DNA of 64,000 nt from Ereboglobus sp. PH5-10 (GCF_029504735.1 NZ_JAQFIP010000001.1:433550-497549), one strand, 5' to 3'; shown: positions 29,889 to 40,463, numbered from the stretch's first letter. The notes: generated from the sequence alone by a model not told the origin. Program-made: numbers and translations.

Positions 29889-31066
29889 TCAGCAACACCC
29901 TCGCCGCGCGACGGCTCGGCGGCGGCTTCGCGGGCGAGGTTGTCCGCCTCGCGTTTTTCCTTTTTGCCGCGCGCGAGCAATTCGACCTGCCAGGGCAGGA
30001 GCACCTCGCCGGGTTTGTCGGGGATGCGGGCGAGCTGGGCGAGCTGCGCGCGGTTGGCGATGAGCGTCGGGTCGAGCTGAACTTTTTGCGCGATAAAATC
30101 ACGCTCGGCCTTGATCGCATCCTGCACGGCGAGCTCGGCGGCGGTGAGCGGAAGGATGTTCGGATCGCGTCCGCGGCGGCGCGGGAGCGTGTGCGGGTCG
30201 CGCGAAAGCCCGGCCTCAATCGCAGCCCGCAAGCTTGGCGCGAGCCGGTCGTGGCGGCGCCCGAGCTTGATCGTCTCCATGAGAGAACGGGCGGACAGGC
30301 CGTGATCGGCGCCCTCGGCGATTTTGAGAAGCAGGTCGTTGCTCGTGACCTTGAACGGCGGCGTGTCGAGCTTGCGGGCCCAGTTTTCGCGCCAGTGCCA
30401 GAGCGCGTGCAACACCGCGAGACCGTGCGGGCGCAGGCGTTCGGAGCGGCCGATGCGCCAGTCGTTTTCGTCGTCGGGAGGAAACCCGGTCGCGCCGGAT
30501 TCAATCTGGCGGTCGCATTGCTGGCGCAGCCAGTCGAGGCGGCCAAGCGCGTCCAGCTCCAATGTCAGCTGGTCGCGCAGCGCGGGCAAATAATACACAT
30601 CGAGCGCGGCGTAATCGAGCAGGCGCGGCGTGAGCGGGCGCTGGGACCAGTTGGCTGTCTGCGAATCCTTGTCGAGCGCGACGCCGTAGTGCTCCTCGAG
30701 CAGCGCGGCGAGCCCGATGCGCCGGCGGTTGAGCAACTGCGCCGCGAGCATCGTGTCGAAAAGACTGCGCGCGCGAAACCCGCACAGGTCGGCAAGCAAC
30801 CGCAAATCGAAGTCGCTGCCGTGCATGACGAGATGCTTGCCCGCGAGCCGCTGCCACAACGGCGAAAAGTCGAGCCCGGCCAGCGCGTCCACGAGAAAAA
30901 ATTTTCCCTCGACGTTGAACTGCAGCAGACAAAGCCGCGTGCGGTAGTGATAAAGATTGTCCGCCTCGGTATCGAGGAAGACCTCGTCCACGCGGTCAAG
31001 CGCCTCGAGCAAAGGCGCGAGCTGGCCGGCTTGATCAATGAGTTGGTATTCGGGCGTGTCTGGCAT
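29885..31066 (-). CDS. rnd: Ribonuclease D
   Basis: A 3'-5' exoribonuclease for tRNA and structured-RNA 3' ends. The 393-residue product has the DEDD exonuclease domain (FLDTEADN with D32 and E34, VMHGSDFDLRLL, and LLDYAALDVYYLPAL) and a C-terminal region with two HRDC-like segments (around 205-290 and 300-380), ending in a charged tail. It is the first gene of a run rnd-oleC-oleD-folP-folB-folK in which most junctions are 4-bp overlaps, so the six are probably one operon. Divergent from maeA. Confidence 0.92.
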   Translation of the reverse strand: MPDTPEYQLIDQAGQLAPLLEALDRVDEVFLDTEADNLYHYRTRLCLLQFNVEGKFFLVDALAGLDFSPLWQRLAGKHLVMHGSDFDLRLLADLCGFRARSLFDTMLAAQLLNRRRIGLAALLEEHYGVALDKDSQTANWSQRPLTPRLLDYAALDVYYLPALRDQLTLELDALGRLDWLRQQCDRQIESGATGFPPDDENDWRIGRSERLRPHGLAVLHALWHWRENWARKLDTPPFKVTSNDLLLKIAEGADHGLSARSLMETIKLGRRHDRLAPSLRAAIEAGLSRDPHTLPRRRGRDPNILPLTAAELAVQDAIKAERDFIAQKVQLDPTLIANRAQLAQLARIPDKPGEVLLPWQVELLARGKKEKREADNLAREAAAEPSRGEGVAE

Positions 31067-31205
31067 CGGCGAAAAGAAACATCACAGGAAACACAAACAT
31101 CCCGAAACGGAAAGACTGAAAGGAACGCGCCCGGGGGAAATATCGCAAACGAAGCGCGCGCGCAAAACCGCTTGCGTTTGTCAGGCAGCCCTCCCGAAAT
31201 GTCCG

Positions 31206-31227
31206 ATGTGAAAGATTCGTTTCACAT
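31206..31227. promoter_or_regulatory. 8-bp inverted repeat upstream of maeA (possible operator)
   Basis: ATGTGAAA, a 6-nt spacer (GATTCG) and TTTCACAT form a perfect inverted repeat 34 bp before the maeA start, in the divergent maeA-rnd region. The size fits a dimeric repressor site; no cognate regulator is adjacent. Confidence 0.35.
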
Positions 31228-31243
31228 TTCAGCAAAAGCGTAA

Positions 31244-32926
<1,683 letters not shown>

Positions 32927-32961
32927 GCCGCGTTTTTTGAATCGCGCACTGAAATCAAAAC

Positions 32962-32982
32962 AGCCGCGGACTATCCGCGGCT
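32962..32982. terminator. Perfect 9-bp hairpin between convergent genes
   Basis: AGCCGCGGA-CTA-TCCGCGGCT lies after maeA (stop 32926) and before the convergent gene at 33017. It is flanked by short A- and T-rich stretches but has only a weak T-tract, so termination is likely but not certain. Confidence 0.55.
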
Positions 32983-33016
32983 CAAAACAGTTTCGCCATG
33001 ACTTGGACCGCGGGGT

Positions 33017-33892
33017 TCAAGCCAGTGGCTTTGTGGTCTCAATCTCGCACATGGCGTCGTGCACGCGCACGATTTCGGCAATCTCGGGCCGCATGGTTTT
33101 GATTTCAGCGCCGACGGTTTCGATGTAACGGCAGGTGGCGAAATCGGACGGGTTGCGAAGGGTTTTGGTGCGCGGCACCGGGAAGAATAATCTCGAAAAG
33201 AATCCCCTCGATTCGGACGCCTGTTGTTCCCCCGGCGAAAGCGGCACTTTTTTGAAACAACGCCAGGGTTTCGGGCTAAGCCGCGCGCGATAGCATTTTT
33301 GTTTCCTGCAAAGCAGGACATAACGCGCGTCGGATTTTAACTGCGTGAGAATGGCCTCGCTCTCGGGCAACTCGGGGTCGAAGAGCGTGCTCGTGCAAAG
33401 ATAACGAAGACCGGCGGCGGTCGAATAAACACGGAAGGCGAGATCGGGGCGCGCGGCCAGAAGATCGGCGAGCGCGCTTAGCGCCCCAGCCTGCGTGGTG
33501 CCGCCAACGGACGGCACGATTTGCCCGGTTCTTGGGTCCCTGCCCTGCTGCTCAAAATCGACATCCACAAACATCACGCGGTTAGCATTGAGCACGGAGG
33601 CTCCGTAGGCATTGCGGGTGATGCGCGCGATCGGTGATCCGTCGGCGTAAAGTTGCTTGAGCACGGGCTCGGTCAGGTCGCGCACACCGTAGGGGTAGCG
33701 TTCGCGCTCATGGGGCGCGTGAGCGCCGCCGGAGGCGGCCTTGTTCGCCTCGGCTTGGGCGAGCGCGGCGGCCTTTTGTTGCGCGTCGGACTGGCTGATG
33801 GAGGAGGAGGCTCTTGCGCTGCGGAAGACGTGGCCGGAGGCACCGTCAGCGCGGCGGGTTTCCATAGCGGTGAATTGTTTTGGGGACGACAT
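33017..33892 (-). CDS. Conserved-looking protein of unknown function
   Basis: The 291-residue product has a low-complexity Ala/Gln-rich N-terminus (residues 30-60), then an ordered domain with VMFVDVDFEQQG, FRVYSTAAGLRYLCTS, YVLLCRKQKCYRARLSPKPW and CRYIETVG. The dense Arg/Cys/Trp block looks like a conserved core but I cannot name the family. Two Asp in VDVDF might be metal ligands of a polymerase- or nuclease-like fold; this is speculation. Transcribed in the same direction as, and downstream of, the ribosomal operon terminator. Confidence 0.65.
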   Translation of the reverse strand: MSSPKQFTAMETRRADGASGHVFRSARASSSISQSDAQQKAAALAQAEANKAASGGAHAPHERERYPYGVRDLTEPVLKQLYADGSPIARITRNAYGASVLNANRVMFVDVDFEQQGRDPRTGQIVPSVGGTTQAGALSALADLLAARPDLAFRVYSTAAGLRYLCTSTLFDPELPESEAILTQLKSDARYVLLCRKQKCYRARLSPKPWRCFKKVPLSPGEQQASESRGFFSRLFFPVPRTKTLRNPSDFATCRYIETVGAEIKTMRPEIAEIVRVHDAMCEIETTKPLA

Positions 33893-33949
33893 GGCGTGTG
33901 CGGTTTTTTATCTGTGCGAAGAATCGCACGGGCACGGGGCGCAGACAAA

Positions 33950-33979
33950 ATAAAAAACCGCGAGCATTGCGGCTCGCGG
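33950..33979 (-). terminator. Intrinsic terminator of the ribosomal superoperon
   Basis: On the minus strand CCGCGAGC, a 6-nt loop and GCTCGCGG form a perfect 8-bp stem followed by TTTTTTATTTTG, directly downstream of rplQ. It is a textbook rho-independent terminator. Confidence 0.93.
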
Positions 33980-34011
33980 CTTGTTGTCGGGAACTGGATG
34001 CAGTTTCCGAA

Positions 34012-34527
34012 TCAGTCTTTTTTCGCCTCTTCCGCGGCGGGCGCGGGAGCCTCGGCGGGTGCCGCCGCTTCTTCCGCTGCGGGCTTGGCGGCTGCGGGTT
34101 TCTTCGCCTTCTTGGCACGGCTCTTGTTCTTCTTGTAGCCGGGATCGTCGGCTTTCACGAACTCAATGAGAGCCATCTCGGCGGCGTCGCTGTCGCGGCG
34201 GCCGAGTTTGTAGATGCGGGTGTAACCGCCGCTACGGTCGGCGAACTGCTTGTAGGTCTCGTTGAAGAGCTTGGTGATTGCGTTCTCGTCGCGGACGTCC
34301 GCGAGGGCGAGACGGCGCAGGTGAATGGCGTCCTTCTTGTCCTTGGCAACACCGGCCTTCTTGGCCTTGGTGATGACTTTTTCGATGAAGGGACGCAAGG
34401 CCTTGGCCTTGGTGAGGGTGGTTTGGATGCGCTCATGCTTGATGAGCGAGGCGGCCATGTTGGCCATCATTGCCTTGCGGTGCTCGCGCGTGACGCCGAG
34501 TCCGTATTTGTGCACTTTGTGACGCAT
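34012..34527 (-). CDS. rplQ: 50S ribosomal protein L17
   Basis: Large-subunit protein near the exit tunnel. The 171-residue product has the L17 core MRHKVHKYGLGVTREHRKAM through IYKLGRRDSDAAEMALIEF (to about residue 128) and then a Lys/Ala/Pro/Glu-rich tail of about 40 residues absent from E. coli L17 (127 residues). It is the last gene of the superoperon. The leader is A-rich with no Shine-Dalgarno. Confidence 0.96.
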   Translation of the reverse strand: MRHKVHKYGLGVTREHRKAMMANMAASLIKHERIQTTLTKAKALRPFIEKVITKAKKAGVAKDKKDAIHLRRLALADVRDENAITKLFNETYKQFADRSGGYTRIYKLGRRDSDAAEMALIEFVKADDPGYKKNKSRAKKAKKPAAAKPAAEEAAAPAEAPAPAAEEAKKD

Positions 34528-34639
34528 TGTATTTCAGTTTTTATTTGGTTTTTGGTTGTGCTTCCCGATCGGCTTTCCGGTCGCAGCGTTGGGCGGCAGC
34601 GGACGGCGCGAGAAGCCCCGCCGCGTAGCGGCGGGAAGG

Positions 34640-34736
34640 GTGAAATGTGAAGAGTGAAAGGTGAAAAAGGAAAACCGGCGCGGCGCGGGAGCACCCTCAA
34701 GTTTTTACTCTTTACCATTCGCTCCTCACTCTTCGA
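34640..34736. repeat. GTGAARN heptad element between rpoA and rplQ
   Basis: The left arm at 34640-34674 is five 7-mers in exact register, most of the form GTGAAAN. The right arm at 34702-34736 is five 7-mers of the inverse type (TNTTTAC, TCCTCAC and similar) and ends one base before the rpoA stop codon. The core is GC-rich. A related single arm is at 44236-44273. Confidence 0.75.
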
Positions 34737-34737
34737 C

Positions 34738-35739
34738 TCAGAGATCCTTCTTTGAGTCGAGCAGGCGCTCGTCGAACTTCATGCCGAGGGAGAGGCCGAG
34801 GGCTTCGAGCTTGTCCTTGATTTCGTTGAGGGACTTTTTGCCGAAGTTGCGATACTTGAGCATTTCCTGCTCGGTCTTCATGGCGAGTTCGCCGACGGTG
34901 GTGATGTTCGCGTTGTTGAGGCAGTTCGCGGCGCGGACTGAGAGTTCGATTTCGTTGACCGACATGTTGAGCAGCTTGCGGAGCTTGTTCTGCTCCTCGC
35001 TGACTTCGTTGGCCTGGGTCTCGAAGGCGTATTCCTCGTTGCTGACGCGGTTGAAGACGTCGAGGTGGTGCGCGAGGATCGAGGACGATTGCTTAAGGGC
35101 GTCGTCCGGCGTGATGCGGCCGTCGGTCCAGACTTCAAGGATGAGTTTGTCGTAGTCGGTGATCTGGCCGACGCGGGTGTTCTCGACGGTGTATTTGACG
35201 AGCTTGACGGGCGAGAAGAGCGAGTCGATCGGAATGACGCCGATGGTTTGCTCCTCCTTCTTGTTTTGCTCGCCGGGATAATAACCGCGGCCGGTCTTGA
35301 TTTCGATCTCGGCCTCGAAGGTTTTGTTTTTGTCGAGCGTGCAGATGACTTGCTCGGGGTTGACAATCTTGACGTTGGCGTCTGCCTGGATGTCGGCGGC
35401 GGTGACGGGACCCTCGCGGCTCACCTTGATGAGGAGGGAGAAGGGTTCGCGTTTTTCCGAGACGATGAGGATTTTCTTGAGGTTGAGGACGATGTCTGTG
35501 ACGTCCTCGACGACGCCGTCGATGCTCTGGAATTCGTGGTTCACGCCGTCGATCTTAATGGACGAGATGGCGGAGCCCTCGATGGAGCTCAGGAGGACGC
35601 GACGGAGGGAGTTGCCGATGGTGTGGCCGTAACCTGCTTCGAATGGTTCGGCGATGAATTTTGCGTAGGTGGGCGTGGAGCCCTCCTCGACTTTGCTGAG
35701 TTTGCTGGGGAGTTCGAACTTTCCGAGTCGTTTTGGCAT
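34738..35739 (-). CDS. rpoA: DNA-directed RNA polymerase subunit alpha
   Basis: The 333-residue subunit nucleates polymerase assembly. The N-terminal domain (about 1-230) includes EPFEAGYGHTIGNSLRRVLL; the C-terminal domain (about 260-320) has the helix-hairpin-helix NCLNNANITTVGELAMKT and YRNFGKKSLNEIKDKL that contacts UP elements and activators. Position between rpsD and rplQ is the usual alpha-operon order. No Shine-Dalgarno before the ATG. Confidence 0.98.
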   Translation of the reverse strand: MPKRLGKFELPSKLSKVEEGSTPTYAKFIAEPFEAGYGHTIGNSLRRVLLSSIEGSAISSIKIDGVNHEFQSIDGVVEDVTDIVLNLKKILIVSEKREPFSLLIKVSREGPVTAADIQADANVKIVNPEQVICTLDKNKTFEAEIEIKTGRGYYPGEQNKKEEQTIGVIPIDSLFSPVKLVKYTVENTRVGQITDYDKLILEVWTDGRITPDDALKQSSSILAHHLDVFNRVSNEEYAFETQANEVSEEQNKLRKLLNMSVNEIELSVRAANCLNNANITTVGELAMKTEQEMLKYRNFGKKSLNEIKDKLEALGLSLGMKFDERLLDSKKDL

Positions 35740-35809
35740 GGCGGGAATGTGGAAGTTTTCTGTCAGTTGCGCGTTAAGCGGTGATAATTGTGACTGTTCC
35801 GAATTGGTG

Positions 35810-35841
35810 GAGGGCGTCGCAAGCGACGCCCCTACGGGTTA
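35810..35841. repeat. GGGCGTCGC palindrome after the rpsD stop codon
   Basis: GGGCGTCGC-AA-GCGACGCCC (35812-35831) is a perfect 9-bp stem. The 29-bp unit runs into the rpsD stop codon (TAA followed by CCCGTAGG on the minus strand). An identical unit in the same position relative to a stop codon follows rpsE at 41107. Confidence 0.9.
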
Positions 35842-36447
35842 GCGCGAGTAGAACTCAACGATGAGCTGCTCATTGATGCCGGGTTCCATTTCGTCGCGAT
35901 TGGGCAGGCGGGTCATGGTGGCCTTGAGGGCTTCGTCGTTGCGTGTCAGCCAGCCGGGGACATTGCGGGCGCGGGTTTCCTCAAGGTTGCGCGTGGCAAT
36001 CTGGCGGGAAGTGGGCGCGTTTTTGACCTCGATTTCGTCTCCGGGCTGCACGGTGTAGCTGGCGATGTCGAGCTTGTGACCGTTGACGCGGATGTGACCG
36101 TGGTTGACGATCTGGCGGGCGGCGGCGCGGGACTTGGCGAAGCCGAGGAGATAGACAACGCTGTCGAGGCGGGTTTCGAGGAGCTGGAGGAAGACCTCGC
36201 CGGTGACTCCGCGGGAGCGCTTGGCCTTGGCGAAAACGCGGCGGAACTGGCGCTCGAGCAGGCCGTAGATGTAGCGGAGCTTTTGCTTTTCGTTGAGGCC
36301 GACGGCGTATTCAGAGAGTTTGCGACGAAGCTTGGGGCCGTGCTGGCCGGGGGGATACGTGCGTTTTTCGTAAGCTTTCGTGGAGCCGAAGAGCGGCTGC
36401 GAGAAGCGGCGGCTGAGGCGGGTTGTTGGTCCGGTATAACGAGCCAT
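35839..36447 (-). CDS. rpsD: 30S ribosomal protein S4
   Basis: Primary 16S rRNA binder. The 202-residue product is of the zinc-free type (no N-terminal cysteines: MARYTGPTTRLSRRFSQPLF) and carries the S4 RNA-binding domain RLDSVVYLLGFAKSRAAARQ. Located between rpsK and rpoA. Its stop codon abuts a palindromic repeat, and its leader lacks a Shine-Dalgarno. Confidence 0.97.
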   Translation of the reverse strand: MARYTGPTTRLSRRFSQPLFGSTKAYEKRTYPPGQHGPKLRRKLSEYAVGLNEKQKLRYIYGLLERQFRRVFAKAKRSRGVTGEVFLQLLETRLDSVVYLLGFAKSRAAARQIVNHGHIRVNGHKLDIASYTVQPGDEIEVKNAPTSRQIATRNLEETRARNVPGWLTRNDEALKATMTRLPNRDEMEPGINEQLIVEFYSR

Positions 36448-36453
36448 GGTGTT

Positions 36454-36495
36454 TTAAAAATTAAGAATTAAGAGTTGTGAATTAAGAAGTGAGAA
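36454..36495. repeat. TTAAGAA heptad tandem repeat between rpsK and rpsD
   Basis: Six consecutive 7-bp units in exact register with consensus TTAAGAA. It lies between the rpsD start (36447) and the rpsK stop (36512). Only one arm is visible. Confidence 0.75.
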
Positions 36496-36511
36496 ACCGG
36501 CGGAACGCGGA

Positions 36512-37114
36512 TTAGACGCGGCGGCGCTTGGGGGGACGGCAGCCGTTGTGGGGAACGGGGGTGACGTCGATGATGGCGTTGATTTCGAGGCCGATGGCCT
36601 GGATGGCGCGGATGGCGGAGTCGCGTCCGAGGCCGGGGCCGGAGACTTCGATGACGACGTCCTTGAGGCCGTGCGCCATGGCGTTGCGGGCGGCGTCCTG
36701 CGCGACGATTTGCGCGGCATAGGCGGTGGATTTGCGGGAGCCGCGGAAGTTGCACTTGCCTGCGCTCGACCAGGAGATGACGTTGCCCTTCGGGTCGGTG
36801 ATCGAGACGATGGTGTTGTTGAAGGATGCGTTCACCTTGACAATGCCGGAGGTGATGTTCTTGGAGCCCTTGGCCTTGCGGACCTTGATGGCGCCGACTT
36901 CTTCCTTGAGGAGTTCCTCGGCGGTGGGCTGGCGGGCGACGCCGCCAACGAGTTCAACGGGTTTTTCCTCGGCGGGAGCGGCGGCATCAGCAGCCGGAGC
37001 GGCGGCCTTTTCCTTCTTGGCCTTGGGGGCTTTTGCAGGTTTCTCGGCGGCGGCTTCGGGAGCGGCGGCGGCAGGCACGGTTTCCTTCGTGGGATCGGAT
37101 TTGTCTTCAGCCAT
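36512..37114 (-). CDS. rpsK: 30S ribosomal protein S11 with a long N-terminal extension
   Basis: The conserved S11 domain ([20 protein letters not shown] onward, to [13 protein letters not shown]) occupies residues about 80-200. Before it lies a 70-residue extension rich in Ala, Pro, Lys and Glu that E. coli S11 (129 residues) lacks. The start at 37114 gives [11 protein letters not shown]; an internal start is not obvious, so the extension seems real. No Shine-Dalgarno; the leader is A/C-rich. Confidence 0.95.
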   Translation of the reverse strand: MAEDKSDPTKETVPAAAAPEAAAEKPAKAPKAKKEKAAAPAADAAAPAEEKPVELVGGVARQPTAEELLKEEVGAIKVRKAKGSKNITSGIVKVNASFNNTIVSITDPKGNVISWSSAGKCNFRGSRKSTAYAAQIVAQDAARNAMAHGLKDVVIEVSGPGLGRDSAIRAIQAIGLEINAIIDVTPVPHNGCRPPKRRRV

Positions 37115-37138
37115 GGTGGTTGTGTTTGTTTAAAGGTG

Positions 37139-37516
37139 TTATTTGGAGGCCTTGGTGACACCGACGGTGCGGCGCGGGCCTTTGCGAGTGCGGGCGTTGG
37201 TGGAGGTGCGCTGGCCGCGGACGGGCAGGCTGCGGCGGTGGCGGATGCCACGGTAGCAGCTGATGGCCTGGAGGCGCTTCAGGTTGCCGGTGATTTCGCG
37301 GCGGAGATCGCCCTCGACGACCCACTTGTGGTCGGTGATGACGTTGAGTATCTTGTTGAGCTGCTCCTCGGTGAGATCCGAAGCGCGCATGTTGCCGTCG
37401 ATTCCGGCCTCCTCGCAGATGATGGCGGATCGGGCGGGACCGATGCCGTAGATGTAATTGAGCGAGAAGACGACTTTCTTCTTCGCGGGAATGTCAACAC
37501 CGAGTAGACGTGGCAT
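37139..37516 (-). CDS. rpsM: 30S ribosomal protein S13
   Basis: Small-subunit head protein contacting the P-site tRNA and the B1 bridge. The 125-residue product begins [19 protein letters not shown] and has the helix-two-turn-helix [19 protein letters not shown] and the basic tail [17 protein letters not shown]. The 5' leader is rich in CAACCA with no Shine-Dalgarno. No rpmJ or infA precedes it; the gap to map is filled by a repeat element. Confidence 0.97.
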   Translation of the reverse strand: MPRLLGVDIPAKKKVVFSLNYIYGIGPARSAIICEEAGIDGNMRASDLTEEQLNKILNVITDHKWVVEGDLRREITGNLKRLQAISCYRGIRHRRSLPVRGQRTSTNARTRKGPRRTVGVTKASK

Positions 37517-37583
37517 AGTGGTTAGTTGGTTGTTTGGTGAATTGTTGTGGTTTGTGAGATTGGACTGGCAGGGAAAGTGGTGA

Positions 37584-37662
37584 GATTTTGGATTTTCGAT
37601 TGGGAGCTTCCGCTCCGGTTTCGCGCAGGAGCGCGCAATCCAAAATCGAAAATCGAAAATTT
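37584..37662. repeat. AATCGAA heptad element, copy A (map/rpsM gap)
   Basis: Left arm of GATTTTN 7-mers, a core with the GGGAGC-TTC-GCTCC hairpin and the GCGCGC palindrome, and a right arm of AATCCAA/AATCGAA 7-mers. About 79 bp, the shortest of five copies. It ends at the base before the map stop codon. Confidence 0.88.
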
Positions 37663-38448
37663 CTATGGGCGCGGGACCGTGAGGATTTCGGGGCCTTGGT
37701 CCGTGGTGAGCACGGTGTGTTCGAAGTGGGTCGAGGGGCTGCCGTCGGCGGTGACGATTGTCCAGCCGTCTTCGGCTGTCTTGGTGCGCCAGGAGCCGAG
37801 GTTTATCATGGGCTCGATGGCGAGGGTCATGCCGGGCTTGATGACGTCGGTCTTCGATTTTTTGCGTTCGATGAAGTTCGGGATTTGCGGTTCCTCGTGC
37901 ATCGATGCGCCGACTCCGTGGCCAACCATGTCGCGAACAATACCATAGCGGTGCGGTGCGATGTGGTTCTGGACCGCCTCGGAAATGTCGCCGATGCGGT
38001 TGCCGACCTTGGCCTGGGCGATGCCGGCGGCGCGGGCTTCCTCGGTGACGCGGAGGAGCTTGGCAACTTCGGGCGAAACCGCGCCAACGGGGACGGTGTA
38101 GGCGTTGTCGCCGACGTAGCCGTTGTAGGTGACGCAAATGTCGAGAGTGACAACATCGCCGTCGCGGAGGATGCGCTTGAAGGAGCCGATCCCGTGAACA
38201 ACTTCCTCGTTGACGGAAATGCAGGCGTAGGCGGGAAAGGGACGGACGCCGCGGGAGTGCGACGGATAACCGTAACAGGCGCTCTTCGCGCCGTATTCCT
38301 CAATGTATTTCCGGGCTAGATCATCCAGGTCAAAAGTAGAGATGCCGGGCTGCACGGCTTGCTTGAGTCGGTGCAGAACGGTCGCGGCAATGGCGCATGA
38401 TTCCCTCATGCGGGCGATGGCATCCTTGTTTTTAATCGGAATTGCCAT
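37663..38448 (-). CDS. map: Methionine aminopeptidase, type I
   Basis: Removes the initiator Met. The 261-residue product has the metal-ligand set: two Asp in [17 protein letters not shown], His in [12 protein letters not shown], and two Glu in TLAIEPMI and FEHTV. The start at 38448 gives [18 protein letters not shown]. It follows the adenylate-kinase-like gene by 4 bp, the usual adk-map order. Confidence 0.96.
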   Translation of the reverse strand: MAIPIKNKDAIARMRESCAIAATVLHRLKQAVQPGISTFDLDDLARKYIEEYGAKSACYGYPSHSRGVRPFPAYACISVNEEVVHGIGSFKRILRDGDVVTLDICVTYNGYVGDNAYTVPVGAVSPEVAKLLRVTEEARAAGIAQAKVGNRIGDISEAVQNHIAPHRYGIVRDMVGHGVGASMHEEPQIPNFIERKKSKTDVIKPGMTLAIEPMINLGSWRTKTAEDGWTIVTADGSPSTHFEHTVLTTDQGPEILTVPRP

Positions 38449-38452
38449 GGCG

Positions 38453-38938
38453 TTATTTCGCGAGAACCGGCGCGAGGGCTTCGTCGTCGAGAAGAAGACC
38501 GTGGGCTCGGTAGTGATTGACGATGTGCAGGCTCGCCGTGTCGTTCGCGTCGGCGGCGTCGATGACGCCGTCGAGCGACTCGCCGCGGGCGTCGAGCCAT
38601 TCGTCAAATACTTTTGCTTGGAGCAGCGTAGCCGGGAAGCCGGTGAGGGCGAATCCCGCATCAGGTTTGCGCGCCCAAAACCAGCGCCGCATGATCGCGG
38701 TGACGGTTTCCCCGGGGGGGGATTGACCCCGGCGGGCAGCGGCTTCGGCCTTCTGGCCGAGCGGCGTGTGACGCGAAATCTCCTGGCGTATCAGGCCGGT
38801 GGGAGAGACGTGCTCTTGATTCAAAGAACTGAGTTGGAGCATCACGTTTTCGATTTTCGAAGCGGTGGAGCCAACGATGACTAGCTTGATCTTGGCCGCG
38901 AGGCCTTGATTGGAAAAGTAGGTGAGTAAGCCGGACAC
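38453..38938 (-). CDS. Degenerate adenylate kinase-like protein (P-loop lost)
   Basis: The gene sits in the adk slot between secY and map. The 161-residue product still aligns to adenylate kinase: HVSPTGLIRQEI for HxSTGDxLR, TPLGQKAEAAARRGQSPP for the xLGxxAKxxMxxGxLVP block, and FALTGFPATLLQAKVFDEWL for FxLDGFPRTxxQA. But the P-loop GxPGxGKGT is replaced by GSTASKIEN, the NMP-site Asp and the key Arg of DGFPRT are gone, and the LID region is missing. ATP-binding and catalysis should be lost; it is probably a pseudoenzyme or a decaying gene. Start is GTG. No stop or frameshift interrupts it. Confidence 0.75.
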   Translation of the reverse strand: MSGLLTYFSNQGLAAKIKLVIVGSTASKIENVMLQLSSLNQEHVSPTGLIRQEISRHTPLGQKAEAAARRGQSPPGETVTAIMRRWFWARKPDAGFALTGFPATLLQAKVFDEWLDARGESLDGVIDAADANDTASLHIVNHYRAHGLLLDDEALAPVLAK

Positions 38939-38957
38939 GGCGACCGGTGTAAAGTCC

Positions 38958-40460
38958 TTATTTTACGATGCCTGAATACATCAGATACCATGAAACAAGG
39001 CCGATGAGGAAAAGGCCGCCCAGCACATACCAGAGGCGGGAGACGGTTTTCCAGTCGGCGGCTTCGCCGGAGGCGCTGGCAACATTCGGGTTGCGGGCGT
39101 GGATACGGCCTTTTTTCAAGAATCCGTCATAGTGGCGCTGGAGGAGATAGGTCTCGACTTGGCGCATGGTGTCGAGGACGACGCCGACGGTGATGAGCAT
39201 GCCGGTGCCGCCGAAGAAGGAGGCGACACGTTGCGGGACGTGGAAGTTAAACAAAAGCACGTCCGGGAAAATGGCGATGATGGTGAGGAAGATCGAGCCG
39301 GCCAGGGTGAGGCGCGTCATGATGAAGTCGAGGAACTTGGCGGTGGGCTCGCCGGGGCGAACGCCGGGCACATAGCCGCCGTATTTCTTGAGATCATCCG
39401 CGATCTGGATGGGTTTGAACATGACCGAGACCCAAAAATAGCTAAAGAAAAGGATGAGGGACGCCATCAGCACGTAATAGATCGGGTCGCCGCGAAGAAG
39501 GTCGGCCGCAAGCCGGGTCATCCAACGCCATTCCATCGCGCCGCCGAGCATCTGGAGAATCTGCTGGGGGAAGAGGAGGATGGCGCTCGCAAAAATGACG
39601 GGCATAACGCCGGAGTAGTTGACCTTGAGCGGAAGGAAGGAGCTCTGGCCGCCCATGACCTTGTTGCCAACGACGCGCTTGGCATATTGAACGGGAATCT
39701 TGCGCTGCCCCTGGACAACGAGGACGATGCCCATGGTGACAATGATGAAGAGCGCGACCATGAACACGGCAATGAGCGGGCCAGGCTTGTCAACACCGAC
39801 GGGGCCGGTGAAAAGCTGCCAGGTGGTTTGGGCCGCGCCGGGCAAGTCGGCGAGAATGCCGACGGTGATGAGCAGCGAGACGCCGTTGCCGATGCCGCGC
39901 GAGGTGATCTGCTCGCCGAGCCACATAAGGAGCATGGTGCCGGCGGTGATGAACACCACGGAGGTGAACATGAACCAAGTCTTGTTGACGAGAATGAGCG
40001 AGGGACCGGTGTAACCGCCGAAGAGCGAGGCGGGGTTCTCAAGACCCAAAACGAGAAGAACTGCCTGGATGACGCAAATCGCGACAGCGAGGTAACGGGT
40101 GTATTGGGTGAGTTTCTGGCGTCCGACATCGCCTTCCTGCGAAAGGCGGGCGAGCGAGGGCACGACGGCGCTCATGAGCTGAAAAATAATGGACGCGCTG
40201 ATGTAGGGCATGATGCCGAGCGCGCAAATGGCGCCCTTGGTGAGCGCGCCGCCCGTGAACATGTTGTAGAGCCCCATCAGGGAGCCGGTGGTTCCGGAGG
40301 TCGCGCTCTGGTCGGCAAAGAAGTCCATGAGCGGGCGCGGATCCAGACCGGGAAGCGGAATGTTCGCACCGACGCGAGCCACAAAGAGAAGGGCGAAGGT
40401 GTAGAAAATTCGCGAGCGAAGCTCGGGGATTTTCAGGGAGTTGGAGAAGGCGGAGAACAT
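38958..40460 (-). CDS. secY: Protein translocase subunit SecY
   Basis: The central channel of the Sec translocon. The 500-residue product has the ten-helix SecY pattern with ALGIMPYISASIIFQLM, the plug-region segment and the C-terminal PNVASASGEAADWKTVSRL region, and is about 55 residues longer than E. coli SecY, mainly in extra-helical loops and at the C-terminus. Order rplO-secY is standard; next comes the adk-like gene. Confidence 0.97.
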   Translation of the reverse strand: MFSAFSNSLKIPELRSRIFYTFALLFVARVGANIPLPGLDPRPLMDFFADQSATSGTTGSLMGLYNMFTGGALTKGAICALGIMPYISASIIFQLMSAVVPSLARLSQEGDVGRQKLTQYTRYLAVAICVIQAVLLVLGLENPASLFGGYTGPSLILVNKTWFMFTSVVFITAGTMLLMWLGEQITSRGIGNGVSLLITVGILADLPGAAQTTWQLFTGPVGVDKPGPLIAVFMVALFIIVTMGIVLVVQGQRKIPVQYAKRVVGNKVMGGQSSFLPLKVNYSGVMPVIFASAILLFPQQILQMLGGAMEWRWMTRLAADLLRGDPIYYVLMASLILFFSYFWVSVMFKPIQIADDLKKYGGYVPGVRPGEPTAKFLDFIMTRLTLAGSIFLTIIAIFPDVLLFNFHVPQRVASFFGGTGMLITVGVVLDTMRQVETYLLQRHYDGFLKKGRIHARNPNVASASGEAADWKTVSRLWYVLGGLFLIGLVSWYLMYSGIVK

Positions 40461-40463
40461 GTG

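Noticed and set aside
37517..37662. rpmJ (L36) in the map-rpsM gap
   Set aside because: The gap is filled by an AATCGAA element and an A/C-rich leader; no frame shows the Cys/His zinc pattern of L36.
38453..38938. Sequencing frameshift as the reason for the missing P-loop in the adk-like gene
   Set aside because: The conserved blocks before and after are in one frame, and none of the other frames in the first 150 bp encodes GxPGxGKGT.
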